64,000 nucleotides of DNA from Neelides folsomi. Taxonomy: Eukaryota > Arthropoda > Collembola > Neelipleona > Neelidae. The translations under genes and the position numbers were made by a program. The notes under the pieces are model-generated. The model had not been told where the DNA came from. It ran no database searches and saw only the letters and a list, made by a program, of their open reading frames with translations. This document shows, piece after piece, positions 38,901-50,088 of this stretch (positions are counted from its first letter, which is position 1; each line of letters opens with the position of its first letter). Location of the stretch: positions 124,001-188,000 of the forward strand of contig JAQGBZ010000049.1 in the NCBI GenBank assembly GCA_034687125.1. Reading direction: 5' to 3'.

Positions 38901-41900
38901 ATAAACAAGGGGAGATCCATAAACTCACAAAGTGCTCTCTTCTATAGACCAATGATAAAATATTCCATTTAATGAGACATTAAATAGAGTCAAGGAATGT
39001 TGACGAGTCTCCGCTCATTTTTCCTTTTCACTACAAACTTTGTATTTTCAAAAAAGTATACTAGAATATATACAAAAAATATACCTAAGTATTTCACTAC
39101 GACTTCGTATTTGTGTAGTATACCTTAAAACACTATAAAACATTTTACTACAAAAAGCCAATAGAATTCGCGCTCCAATTTCTTTGCACGAAATGGCTTA
39201 TGTGAAATGGATAAAATGATACAATAAAATCTAATTAAAGAGATTCAGCTAGTATTTATTACTTGTATCTTAACAAAATAAAAATATCAATATAAAAATA
39301 ATGTAAAGGGTAATAAGTACATATACCAAATATACCATTCCTATTACTATTTGTGTAATATAATTTAGATCTAGAAACATGTAGCAATTAATTATTATAT
39401 TGCCATGTGCCGCATGTGCATTAAATTTTCTTCATAATGGTAGTGTTCAAAATATTTGTGTTCAATTGTAGCCGCATGGCGCTTGTAATTTTATACGAAG
39501 TGGTGTTTGTGAATATTACAGATATAACTATCTAATAAGTCTTGGCCATTTACGGTAAGTGCTTTTAAATACAATGTTCAGAATAGTTATACAAAATAGG
39601 AGCTAATGGACTCATATGTAAATAGATATAAATATTAAAAGCTCTTTAATTGAGCTTGTGTTCCTTAGGTAGTACAAGATGGGCATGATGTGGAGTGTAA
39701 TTTAGAGTTATTGAAGAATGGGGAATCTTTGGGAGTGATGTCTGGTCACTTACATTCTTTCCAAAGAGGCAAGATCTTGAAACGATCCCTTCTCCACAGT
39801 TTCAATTTGGTTGTCCGATAGTTGTCTGCAGGTGTAAAACAAACCATTGAATTATAAATGAGCCCAGAATGGAAAATGAGGGAGAAGATATGTTTCCGAT
39901 CTACACAACATTTGACCAAGCTCCGCGATCGTGTTCGGAACGTGTTTTATTCCAAATGTTGGTGCACATATGGTCTTTACAAGATTAATTATTAAGAAGA
40001 TGACAGGGGAAATGAATTAATTCTCAATGAGCAACTCACATGACACGGAGAGCAGCGAGTCCCGAGAAGTCTGACAACCGAATTGATGTCAAATTATTTT
40101 CTTGAAGTTCGCTATAAATTAAAATTGTTAATTAATTAAATTGTACAAAAGAATCAATACATAAGATGCATATAATACATACAGTATCCCCACAGTAAAT
40201 GTAAAGTAGTCAGGCTACGTGAATTCAACCACACGTGGATTTGGACCATAAATTATTAGTGCTACTTGATTTAAAATAACTATTGTTCTTGTCAGATATT
40301 CCCCCTTTATGGTCCATATCCATAACAATCAATCCAATTGGGTATATGAAGTCAGCCATGCTATTGTTATTTGTGCTTGGTAATTAGTGTAATCTGCAAG
40401 GTTTCATATCATAAAGAATATATAGTGTTGTATTATTAAAATTCCATATCTGCATAAATAATATATGTTAGTTTCGGACCGTTTAGTTAAACTAGTTTGT
40501 GTTTATTTGTTATAAACATAATGAAATTTGCCGCGCTGTGGGGGAAATCATCAACCGATAAAATATTCGTAGTTCGTTAAAGATATTCAAATAAGGGAAT
40601 GGCAGTTTGAAAATCAATAAACGAGGGATTTATTGTAATTTGTAAAGTGGCAAATTTAATGATTTGTCTCGACCTACGATGAAGTGAGTCGAAAGAAGAT
40701 TTATGAATATGAGAAACGTCCATAGAAGCTTTAACTGTTCATGAGCAACCTTAAAAGTGAAATATACATTACGAGTGTTGATTCACTTGTGTACAATTTC
40801 TTTGATACGTCGTCGGTAGGTAATGGGTTGAAGGCAATGGGTTGTAAACATGCCCTTAGAAGGCCTCAACCTCAAGTCAGCAAGTCTCACAAGCTCATAA
40901 TATGTACATAGACTCGGTATGAAATATGTCCAATCCGCCTCTCAAGTTAATTGAAGTGCCGTAATATTAATTTTATTGTCTACAAAATGGGGATTCAGAT
41001 TTATCTGCAACTGGATAGGAATCCTTATAAAGGGCTTTAAAAGGCAAAAGGAATTTGGTAGAGAGTAATTTGAAATTCTCTCCATATTAAAAGCAGCTCA
41101 TTGCCAAAACCAAGTTTGTGATGATGGAGGGATGATAATGATGATACGTGAATAATAAGTAAAAATAGTTAATATATCTTATCAAAAACCTGATTCTCTC
41201 ATTCATGCTCGTTCCTTATCAATCAACAACCAGAGTCAGCATTTGAGAGACTCGAAGGAGGATCAGGAGTGTCGGAGTGTGCAAAGATTATGACTGCATT
41301 CTTGCCATGTAGAGAGAAATCTGCGTTGTTTGGGGCTTATACATTAATGTAATACGCCTTGAAATTGTTCGCCCTTAATGGACCACATAAACATTTCATT
41401 TCTCCTCTTCCTAATGAAATTGCAGAAATGTTAAAATAATACTGACTTTTATGGGAGGATTTGAGATTGACTGATAAATACAATATTTAAGATAGCAATC
41501 TGGTACATTGGAGGTTGTCTCAACGTAAATAATACAATTAATTTAAAAAACCCTAGATATTTTCATTTCCAGACTCAACATTCATAGTAAATGATTTAAA
41601 TAAAAAATGGTGATGGTGTCCGATTGTATTAGACATTTAAAAGTTAGCAAAGTTTAAATAAAATATTCTTCCATTAGAGCCAACAAAACGAAAGTATTCA
41701 AAATTCAATTTGAGGCAAATCTTACTAAAACCTAAAGTTGTTGAATTGAATCAGTAGATGTTTTTCGCTAGTATTATTTTATTTTGCTCAAACTTCGTTT
41801 GAATCAAACGTAAGATTTTAAAAGTTTCTTTATTTGATTTGCCAATGTCAAATATCACATTTTTCTTTTTCATTTTTTTCATTTCTTTTATCCTTCAAAT

Positions 41901-44240
41901 CTCGTTGTCAAAGTTGTTGCTTCCAAGCCAAAGAAAGTCACTTCAAGTTAGGCTTAAGTTGAATGGGAAAAAATGCAAAGGGAATTAAGTTGGAAAAGGA
42001 AACGGAGATTGAATAGGAAATGTTGGCGTATCACTAACACTGATATGGAATATAATACTTGAACATAGCTGTAATTCAATGATCTTCTTTGAAGTTCACA
42101 ATCATGTCAAAGAAATGTAATTTGATTTGACATGAGATGGGACAGTCAAATTATGAGCAATGGGGAAATATCGAACGGGTAAACGAACTTCTTACGTTTA
42201 CTCTCAAACATCTTTCTTACTCGTAAATATTTACATTACTACAAACTTAATTTAATATTCGGTTACTTTATTTTCTTATTTTCCAATTACATTGTCTTTT
42301 ATGTCATCTTTATGCTTTCAATAACAATCTAAATAATAGTGAGACAAAAATTTAGTTATCAAATATGGGAACAACGAAAATGAACAGAGAGTCGCCCAAA
42401 TTTAATTTTTAAATATTCTAAACTATACTCACTCATTCAGCTATATACATACATATACATATTACGAATATTCTATTAGTATAGGTATAGCAAGAAATAT
42501 CTGTAAATAATATAACAACATCAGAGGGCATAACGCAATCGGGGCTGTATATTTTGTGTATTTTAGGCATGGCACGAGTGTTATTACTTGATTGCAACTT
42601 ACAAATCTACTAAAGACAAAGTTCAGATTAGAAATAATAAACACACACACGGCACACAAACCCACACACATTGACAAGCACAAACCCACACAGGACACAC
42701 GTACAACACATGCACACTTCAATTCATAGGAAGTCTTTTTGGGCACGCCAAGATTGAGATGGAAATTTGTTACAGATGTTTAAACATTTGGTATTAATTA
42801 CTTCATCTAATGAGCAACTTTGAATAGAGGTACATACAAGTTGGGTTTAAAAAAATCAATAAACTGAGTTAATTAAGTGAAAAGTTGATATCTGGGGACT
42901 GGGGAATTTCATTAAAGAGTTCAACCATCACCTCGATAGCGAAGAATCGAACAAAGTCGTCGTTGACAAAACATTCATCCACATACAAAATACAATATCA
43001 ACATTACGATATTTTGGCTACGACCAAGAGCCAACAAAAAAAAACAAAAAAGAATCTCAATGTTACATTTTCGAACCACTGATGTGATAAAGAAGGCTTA
43101 AAGAATAAAACAATGTCGCTTAGATTCTCTCACGAAATAAAAATTCAATCTTTCGTCTGAAATCTCTTAAAAGGTCTTCTAAACCATTTTATTCGTGGGA
43201 GTGCTAAATGGCAAATGGGTAACCATAAGTGGAGAATTGTTTTTACTTTTTTCAAATAGCATAGTAATAGTATATATATATGTAATAGCATATAATAACA
43301 TAATCTTCCATTAAGGCTTTCTAGTCAAGTAAAATTTAGAATATTAATTCGACTAGAAGCAAGAATAAGAAAATAAAGAGTAAATAAATATTTTGATCTA
43401 CAGGAATATGAGAAATACATACATTTCAAACCTATACGATATCCTACAAAGATAATGAATTCCTAAATAGTCATTAATTTCCAAGTATTTACATACATGA
43501 ATAAGTAGTTATAGTATATATATGATATATTATGTTTGAGGCATATACTGATAGTGTACAAATATATTTGTATGTATAAAAGTGGTATTTGTACTAAGGT
43601 AGTCGTTGAATGAAAATGGGAGCGTCTATTGGTAAATATGCGTCATATTAACATACATTAAGTGTGAAAAGAGGGAAATGAGTTTACTTTCACTAATCGT
43701 AAGAGGCTAATCGCGAGAGTAAATTTAACTCTTTGAGGAAGTTGAGGCCGTTAGGTGAGGAACATTTAACTCACCGTTCCACTCCGAGCCCGCCATCCAC
43801 TCAGGGAGTAAAAAGGTTGGTGGTGATGATGGAATGGGTTTTGTTTGACCCATTCCCAACCCACAACTTATTTTTGAACCTTTATCTTATCATCGAGCCT
43901 GACATTGTCATAAAAGGTCTTGGGGAAGTTGTGAAGGATGACCCATGAGAGTGGGGAGACTCGGACCTGTTGAAGGCCCCACTATTGGGAATCGGACCTC
44001 GTCTTATCTTTTGGATTTATCAAGGAGCAGAAAGACTTACATTTTTTCGATATTCTTCGGAATGTTTTTCGGGACGGAGTGCAAGCCTCGCTGGGAACAG
44101 TCCAGGTGGAGATTGTAGCATTGACATTCTTTGGGACACTGTCCTGTCGCATCATTGCTCAGCCCTGATGAATCCACAAGTCCTTGCACTAAAACCAACA
44201 GCCCCAGCACCACGAGAATCTTTTCAGAGTTTGTCAGCAT
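26490..44240 (-). CDS. sli: Slit axon-guidance ligand (complete, 33 exons)
   Basis: Secreted ligand of Robo receptors that repels axons at the midline. The joined CDS is 4359 nt, 1452 aa plus stop, close to Drosophila Slit (about 1500). Every junction is GT-AG and in phase. Order: signal peptide with core [13 protein letters not shown]; four leucine-rich domains D1-D4, each with Cys-rich N and C caps; six EGF repeats; one laminin-G domain; a seventh EGF repeat; a C-terminal cystine knot ending CACSKKCY. Exon coordinates are given in the domain entries below. The start at 44240 puts the signal peptide at the N-terminus; an upstream in-frame Met at 44345 would bury it, and the chosen ATG has A at -3. 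Introns range from about 50 nt to 4.1 kb. No frameshift or stop was found. Confidence 0.97.
27056..27919 (-). other. Slit laminin-G domain
   Basis: Exons 27685-27919 and 27217-27440, and the start of 26845-27138. The motif [18 protein letters not shown] is typical of the Slit laminin-G domain, and the domain ends at GVVPGC. Confidence 0.95.
27997..29320 (-). other. Slit EGF repeats 1-6
   Basis: Exons 29104-29320 (EGF1, EGF2), 28735-28874 (EGF3), 28402-28571 (EGF4 and start of EGF5), 28182-28290 (rest of EGF5) and 27997-28095 (EGF6). Six-cysteine spacing is visible in each, for example [12 protein letters not shown] and [12 protein letters not shown]. Between EGF5 and EGF6 the protein reads LYPKTSPC. 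The equivalent LPR/TSPC of human Slit2 is the known proteolytic cleavage site, and here the Lys codon is split by the intron. Confidence 0.95.
29376..30305 (-). other. Slit LRR domain D4
   Basis: Exons 30104-30305 ([19 protein letters not shown], fused with the first repeat), 29928-29999, 29780-29851, 29597-29668 and 29376-29539 ([20 protein letters not shown]). Cores are [32 protein letters not shown] and LALGGNPL. The LRRCT contains EPGIARC, typical of Slit D4. Confidence 0.95.
30413..31584 (-). other. Slit LRR domain D3
   Basis: Exons 31437-31584 ([19 protein letters not shown]), 31198-31341, 30834-30905, 30686-30757 and 30413-30582 ([20 protein letters not shown]). Exon 31198-31341 is 144 nt and holds two repeats, so an intron has been lost or was never there. 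Cores are [32 protein letters not shown] and LDLGGNSF. That is five, one fewer than my recollection of human Slit D3, and the flanking introns are too short to hide a 72-nt exon. Confidence 0.93.
31688..33753 (-). other. Slit LRR domain D2 (Robo-binding in the family)
   Basis: Exons 33612-33753 (D1 tail and [19 protein letters not shown]), 33461-33532, 33302-33373, 32973-33044, 32846-32917, 32706-32777 and 31688-31845 ([20 protein letters not shown]). Five single-repeat 72-nt exons carry LRLEQNEI, LDLSNNHI, LVIYGNRI, LLLNANRI and LSLYDNKI. D2 binds the first Ig domain of Robo in known Slits, and its repeat set is complete here. Confidence 0.95.
31846..32705 (-). other. Slit intron between D2 exons (0.86 kb)
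   Basis: GC-balanced intron sequence, flanked by a GTAAAT donor and a TTTCAG acceptor. No further exon or structure was seen. Confidence 0.6.
34359..38427 (-). other. Slit intron 4 (4.1 kb)
   Basis: Separates the third and fourth D1 repeats. The half nearer 34359-35700 is AT-rich; about 35700-38400 is GC-balanced, like the Nkx6 flanks, with a purine-rich GATGATGAGGA stretch near 36060-36140. No exon is supported. The composition change makes the GC-balanced half a candidate intronic enhancer, on position and composition alone. Confidence 0.45.
38500..39753 (-). other. Slit intron 3 (1.25 kb)
   Basis: AT-rich intron without exons or recognisable elements. Confidence 0.6.
40112..44040 (-). 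other. Slit intron 1 (3.9 kb)
   Basis: Lies between the signal-peptide exon and the first repeat exon. It contains a 15-bp inverted repeat with one mismatch (40238-40252 and 40306-40320) and a CA-rich tract at 42636-42718. It is otherwise AT-rich, with no supported exon. Two short matches to the miR-218 seed are judged to be chance. Confidence 0.55.
42636..42718. repeat. Degenerate CA-rich tract
   Basis: About 80 bp of CACACA, ACAAACCCACAC and related units in Slit intron 1. It opens a Cys/Val-rich frame on the minus strand that is not a gene. Confidence 0.75.
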
Positions 44241-47200
44241 CGTGACCGATTCTTGGGACGTGAACTGTTCCTGCTCAATGCACTCTTGGAGTGGTCGTGT
44301 CGCTGGAAGTGACGGGTGGTTCCATTTATGAATCTCACAGCACACCTTCCTTGTACATTACAAAGTCAAGAGGAACCTTTCAATTTTTCTGCATCAGTAG
44401 ATCAATTCAACAATCATCGACGAGAGAGAAGAACTTTTTAGTCTTCCTCTCTGAGAAGAGCATTTCAAAGAGCCACTCAACCTTAAGTCACTCTACGAGG
44501 TTTTTTATATATCAAATCACACGAGTTTTCCTCCACCACAATTATCTCCCCAACTGATAATTTGTTCAAAGAGATGGAAAAATATTGAAGAGAAATTTAC
44601 ATTTCAGCCCCTCGTACACAAAAAACCTCAAGGAGGAAGGAAAGCCCAATTGAGAGCTCGGAGCCAGTGGAGTCAAAATGCGTGAGGTGATTGAAGTCAA
44701 TCGAATCTCACTCAAAACTTACTCGAGAATCCTTGGTCGGAGAGTAAAGGAAAATAGGGAGGAATTCTTATCACCAACGGCCAGAGTGTTTTGGTAAAGG
44801 AGTATTGACTCGGCTGGGAGTCAATGGAAAAAGATATTTTTATTATTATTGGACAACCGCGGACGGTGAGTTGTAAAGGATGATAATTGTCCTCGACTGG
44901 AAATCAAAGTAGAGCACCTTCCGTCCATTCACTATTATCGCTCTTCGGTAATGATGTTGGCGTGGGGAGGTTCGGCGAGGGACTGTCAATCAACTGATAT
45001 CACCTAATTCTCCTCCCCTGTTTACAAAATGGTGAGAGTGGGAGAGGGTGCGTGCGGAGAATGTGTCGGACCAGGAGGAGAAATGCTTCCAGGAACACGG
45101 ACTCTGGGAGACTGGGAGAAGTTGGGAATTTGAAGGGAGCCAAAGGAGAGTGACGAGGTTGGATCGAAGAGAGTTCCTCTGTTCATCTGCGAGCTAATGG
45201 AATCGCCATTCTTCCCTCGGAGACGAAGGGGACCGAGGAGCCCCGTCCTCATCTTCACTTGACGCCCAGCAAGTTGCATCCCTCCCCATACAACCCATAC
45301 ATCCTCTCCCTACTTTTACCCACACACCATATATATTGAAGTATAAAATATACTCGGATCGAGAGCCACCAGACCTCTCGGCCTCGCCACTCGAAGGCTC
45401 TCATGCATTGAGACCCAGAGAGGCCTACAACAATTCCTTTTCAATCCGCTCTTTTTAATTGAAGAGGTACGCGAATCTCGGCGACCCAATGGCCCAAAGA
45501 CCGCCCAATTAATTCCTCCTTCATTAGCGGATTCTCCAGCTAGTCCTGTCAGGACGAGTCAAACGATCCCGTCTGGCTAGATGCCTTTATTTTCTTCCAC
45601 TTCCTACTTTTCACTCCCCAATACTATATTTAATACTTATGGATGTAACTTGGAGTTGTCTCTGTTTTCCTCACCAGACGTTTACGACTTCCCCATTGTC
45701 ACTCCTCCCCACTTTTACAACTGACAAGAGATTTAGTAGGGAAAACAAGATATTTACTACTCGAGCCTTTAGAATCCCTCATCAAGCCTCCTTCCTCCAA
45801 ACATATCGCTATAAAATTAGACATTTCCCAGCTTCAACGCCAATTTAACGACCCGACGCATCAACTCCGCTTTCCCAATAAATCCTCAAATTTCCCAATT
45901 GTTTAACGACATGGGAAAAGCTCCTCATTCCTCCCGAATAATTTGATCAACGGCTCGATTCCCCATTCACGAGACCTTAAAAAAGAAGAATTATCATATC
46001 AATTATAGGGACAGCCAAGTCTCCCGGGATCTCCTTCCCAGACTTGTACGAAATATTAAGGATAGAGTGGGAGTTGTAACACTTTTGGCTTTTATCGTTC
46101 TCCCGCAGTTGAAGCCTCATTGAACAAGGATGGTGGGAATCTTGGGAATGTTCTCAATGCGTCTTGAGCTAAGGTCGAAAAATGGTTGGTAATAAGTAGA
46201 CGATGAGGCTTGGCGTGTTGAGGCTGTTGGAATTCCTGGACCAGGAGTCGTTGATTCCTCATTCTTTGCTCTTCGCGTTAACTGTTTAGCGGGCTGTTTT
46301 TAATGAATGTAATATAAGAATATCAAATGCGATATGATAATAGGAGAGGAGCCGAAGAAGAAAGAGGAGAGTAAAAGGTGTGTGCGTGTCTGCCTTGTTC
46401 ATTGTGGAAAGAGGCAGGAAATGTGATAAGAGAAATTGGCTGCGAGACTCTCACATTCGGAACTTGTGCTCTGACCAAGGTGTGTACACAAGTAGTATTA
46501 GTAGGACGACCTAAGTATTGGACTCACTCGAATCAAACCCAACGTCCAATCCAATTCATGGTCGCACTCCTTCTAATGATCTCAAGGAGGCTTCAACAAC
46601 AGATGCAGCAATTAATGGAAAATAAATAAAACCAAAAACGATTTCCAATTGTGGGGGCATGGCAAATGTGGTAAAATTCTCAACATGGCAATGAGCCGTT
46701 AATAAATATCAATCTCTTCCAATCTCAAACGATCTTATCTAATCAAAATGTACACATATCGATGTAAGGTGTGCATGTGAAATAGGAAGCATATTCGGCC
46801 TAGAATGAGTAATTATTTAAAGTACTAATTACTTCCAAAGCGAATTCAAATGAATGGCCAAGTAGTAAAATTGGGCAAATAAGAGGTTAATTCTACAATA
46901 ATTTAAAAAAGAGAACGTTAAGTTTTTTGTTAAGAGTAATAAGGTCAATGACTACATATGTGTGGTGGCTAAGAATAAGTAAGTTATTTTAACAAATGAG
47001 GAGACTAAAATAGAAATTGCATTACTATCAAGTTTTATTGCAGCTTATAAAGCAATTTGATAAATGGTAAATAATAATTCAATATTTGATTACAAATGTG
47101 ATAACATAGCTGCTAATGAATGAAATTACAAAATTTGCAATTGATCATATAAGAAATTTCATCAATTTCTTAGTAAAGAAAACTTAAACCTAAATAAGTA

Positions 47201-47808
47201 TTATTTATATGTATAGGTATTCATATATTTACACACAATATAAGCAAAATAATTTTAATATCAAGTCCAAAATGGAAGCAGATTAATGTTGAATAATTGA
47301 TTCAAGTTATACAAGTTTATAAAGATAATTCATTTTTGTCAAAAGTCCATTCATTCAATAATTAAAATTATTAAAAAACTAAATTGTAACTTGCAAAACA
47401 ATTGAATTGGCTATTTAGATTCAACCACAGGTTGATGTAAATATATATATATAAATATTTTTATATATAATAGATATAAAGTATTTAAATTTTCCAATGG
47501 ATTTCCTCAGTTTTTTAAAGCTTGACGATTATTAATATTATCGCGAGGAATTAAAATCCGAGGATATACATTGACAATTTGAATACGGATAAGTAACAAT
47601 GTAGTTGTGTATACACATACACAGCGGTGAACATATTTATATATAAATAGAACTTAAAGTTTATCCAAAAGTTTGTATTAGAGAAATTGAAAAGAAGTTC
47701 CAAAATATTTATACAGGATTCATCATTTCATTAACGTTCAGCCGCGTTGCAACATATCGAGAGGTTAATTGACGTGATATAAATATTGTATCTATGCTTA
47801 TAGGAGAG
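44241..47808. other. Intergenic region between Slit and the PP2A B55 gene
   Basis: Upstream of Slit (minus strand) and downstream of the B55 gene. From 44241 to about 46650 it is GC-balanced and should hold the Slit 5' UTR and promoter. From 46650 to 47808 it is AT-rich and should hold the B55 3' UTR. A minus-strand AATAAA occurs near 47034, but its use is unproven. No gene was seen. Confidence 0.5.
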
Positions 47809-49795
47809 TTAGCATTTCTCTTGAAACACAAAGAGATTATTTGTAGCAGCAACCGCAATAATGTTCTCCTTGGGATGCCAAGCAGTGTGGAGGATTTTCT
47901 TTGAGAAGTCGAGGCAGTCAACGCCGATTTCGTCCTTCTTTCTTTTACCTCCCAGCCCCACCTATTTAAGAGGAACAACCAGGTGAGTTGAAGAAGCCTT
48001 CAAACACGAAGGAAATGCTGAGTAATCTAATTGTGCAAAGCCGAAGGAAGAATTAGAACTCACTTTACGAGATTCGAGTACCGTTTTTGGCTTGGCAACT
48101 TCTCTGGACGCTTCGAGCGTGTAGTCTTTTTTAACATTTCTATCAAACATGCGGAAGAAATTATTGTAGGAGCCAGTCATGATGGCCGTGTCGTTGCCGT
48201 TCCAGCAGCACTCGAATTTGTCGAAAATACAATCATTCTCATAGAGTGAACACAGCTTTGAACGAAGATACTCATGGACCTAGGAGAGGAAATGGAAATA
48301 TAACAATATTAGAATGGCGAGTGAAATATAAATTGGCCGCACAAGTCCATTAAAACATAAGACGGAGGTTTTTAAAAGCAACACGTAGGTGGAATGTTGA
48401 AGGGGCTCAGAGAGACAAAGAAAAAGAGCCGTCCTTCAGCTCCGTTTCTCAACACGCGTGGAGGATTGGAAACAAACTTATCGTTTAGAGATTAAATTAT
48501 AAATGGTAATTAGAGTGGATTATGAATTAAGAAAGAGACTTACAGGGAAGGTTTCAATTGGCCTATTCTCCATGTGTAAATCCCAGACTTTAATCGAAAG
48601 ATAATCTCTTGACACCATGTAGCGGCCCGAGTAGGAGAACTTGACATCCGATATACTAGAGATGATTTCTGAGAAAAAACTCCGGTTTGTCGGATCTTCG
48701 GGCTCGTCGAAAAGCTTCGCGTGCTTATCACACAGGGCAGAGGCTCGCATGTCGCAGAGGCGAATGGTGCCTTTGCTACTACTATAAACAAATAGGTTAC
48801 AGCTCGATGGGTGAAATTCGGAAGCTGTTATCACTTCGGTCAATTCCTCCATATTTGTGGGTTTAATATCGACAATATTAAAACTCTGGTCGGTGATTTC
48901 AAGGTTCCACAAATTGATACGAAGGTCATCGGCTGAGAGGTACGTTTCCTGGTCGGAATTGACACTAATTGAGTTGATGTGGTAGGTATGGGCATTGGCA
49001 AAGACGCGTCGGAGCGAGGCTTCGACCATTAGCTCTGACGGCTTGACGGTGGGGACTGAGAGGGACGTGAGCGAGGTCGGGTCACGCGAGAGCCCGCCCT
49101 CCTCCTTCAAGTTGAACCCCTCGACTCGCCATTCCTTCTCCGACACCTTCCACAGTTTAATAGTCTTGTCGTTGGTGGAGAGGAGGAAATGGGCCGGGTT
49201 TTTTCGCCTCAGCCATCGGATCTTGTTAATCTTTTCTTCAATCTCGAGGCTCTTCAGGTAATCGAATTCAGGTTCATGACTCTGGAACGTGGAGTACACG
49301 TTGTATTCTCCCTTTTTTGGAATGCAATTCTTCGAAAGGGGATCTCTTTGAAAAATAACAACTCGCCCTCCTTTGTCCCCCGTAGCCAGAAACTCGCCAT
49401 CGTCATTGAATTCGACACAGGAGATGATATCGGCTGAAAGATAAATAAAAATATTAAAAAATTTGACTTCCATTAGGCATGCCAACAAGTGCTCACTCCC
49501 AACGGGACAAATGACTCATTATGATCCTCTTCATGGATAATGCAAAAACGGGAATTGACAAGGGCAGAGGGCAGAGATTCGAGAGCGGCGGTGGGAGGGA
49601 AATAAAATAGCCATTTCATCTAACTTTTCACCCGAAACAGGGTTTATTCAATTGGAGATAATTGGGAAGGACGGAGGAGGAACCTTTGTCACACTTACCC
49701 TCGGTGACGTCGTCGTCCAAAGCTCCTTTGACCTGTGAAAAACACCACTGGACTTCGCCACCGCCTGATTGAATCATTGCCGATGCCGAGGCCAT
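47809..49795 (-). CDS. tws: PP2A regulatory subunit B55 (twins / PPP2R2)
   Basis: WD40-propeller regulatory subunit that directs protein phosphatase 2A to its substrates, acting in mitotic exit and cell-fate decisions. Exons are 49699-49795, 48544-49433, 48064-48279 and 47809-47961, in phase, giving 451 aa against about 447 for human PPP2R2A. Family blocks are seen throughout: [19 protein letters not shown] at the start, [78 protein letters not shown], and near the end [20 protein letters not shown]. One 890-nt exon carries most of the propeller. The start is the first ATG of the first exon; a second Met lies six codons later. It is divergent with LETM1 (293 bp between ATGs). Confidence 0.96.
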
Positions 49796-50088
49796 ACTAC
49801 AACCCTTGTCATGGCTTCCTTTCTTCTATCTCCCTCGCCGCATGCTCAAACCTCTCCGGTGGGATTTGCATGGATCCAAAGTTCAATTTTTCCCCCTTCG
49901 CCCCCCTCACCCATCACATGACCTTTGTCCGCCAAACTCCACCTTTAACTCTCTTAACCTTCATTTAGCGGTTCAAGTTCAATTTTCAATGGTTCACCTC
50001 TTTCAATTGGTATTGGTCATAAAGTAATAATAATTGCTCTTCATTCGGCCCAATTTGTGTAAAATTTGGATTAAGTGCTATTATAAAT
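49796..50088. promoter_or_regulatory. Putative bidirectional promoter of B55 and LETM1
   Basis: Only 293 bp separate the B55 start codon (minus) from the predicted LETM1 start codon (plus), so both 5' UTRs and promoters must share this interval if the LETM1 5' model is right. It contains an E-box-type CACATGACC near 49915. No TATA box is clear in either direction. Confidence 0.5.

Larger units (their letters stand above)
33824..44240 (-). other. Slit signal peptide and LRR domain D1
   Basis: Exons 44041-44240 (signal peptide and [15 protein letters not shown]...), 40040-40111, 39754-39825, 38428-38499, 34287-34358, 34135-34206 and 33824-34059 (last repeats and [21 protein letters not shown]). 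The five middle exons are exactly 72 nt, one leucine-rich repeat each, and all share phase 2. Repeat cores read IELQENNL, IQLSDNQI, IRLNNNRL, LDLSNNQL, LLLDHNHL, LTLERNNL and ITLGENPL, the same number as in human Slit D1. Confidence 0.95.

Noticed and set aside
40371-40379. TTGTGCTTG, the 5' part of miR-218, which lies in introns of vertebrate Slit2 and Slit3
   Set aside because: It is on the strand opposite to Slit, matches only the seed region, and no complementary arm lies within about 80 bases.
42675-42683. Second miR-218 seed match, in sense with Slit, intron 1
   Set aside because: It is part of a degenerate CA/GT-rich tract; the rest of the mature sequence does not match and no hairpin partner is present.
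42462-42746. 94-codon Cys/Val-rich minus-strand frame
   Set aside because: Produced by the CA-rich tract; not a gene.
44241-44345. Upstream in-frame Met of Slit
   Set aside because: It would add 35 residues before a clear signal peptide; the Met at 44240 gives the proper secreted N-terminus.
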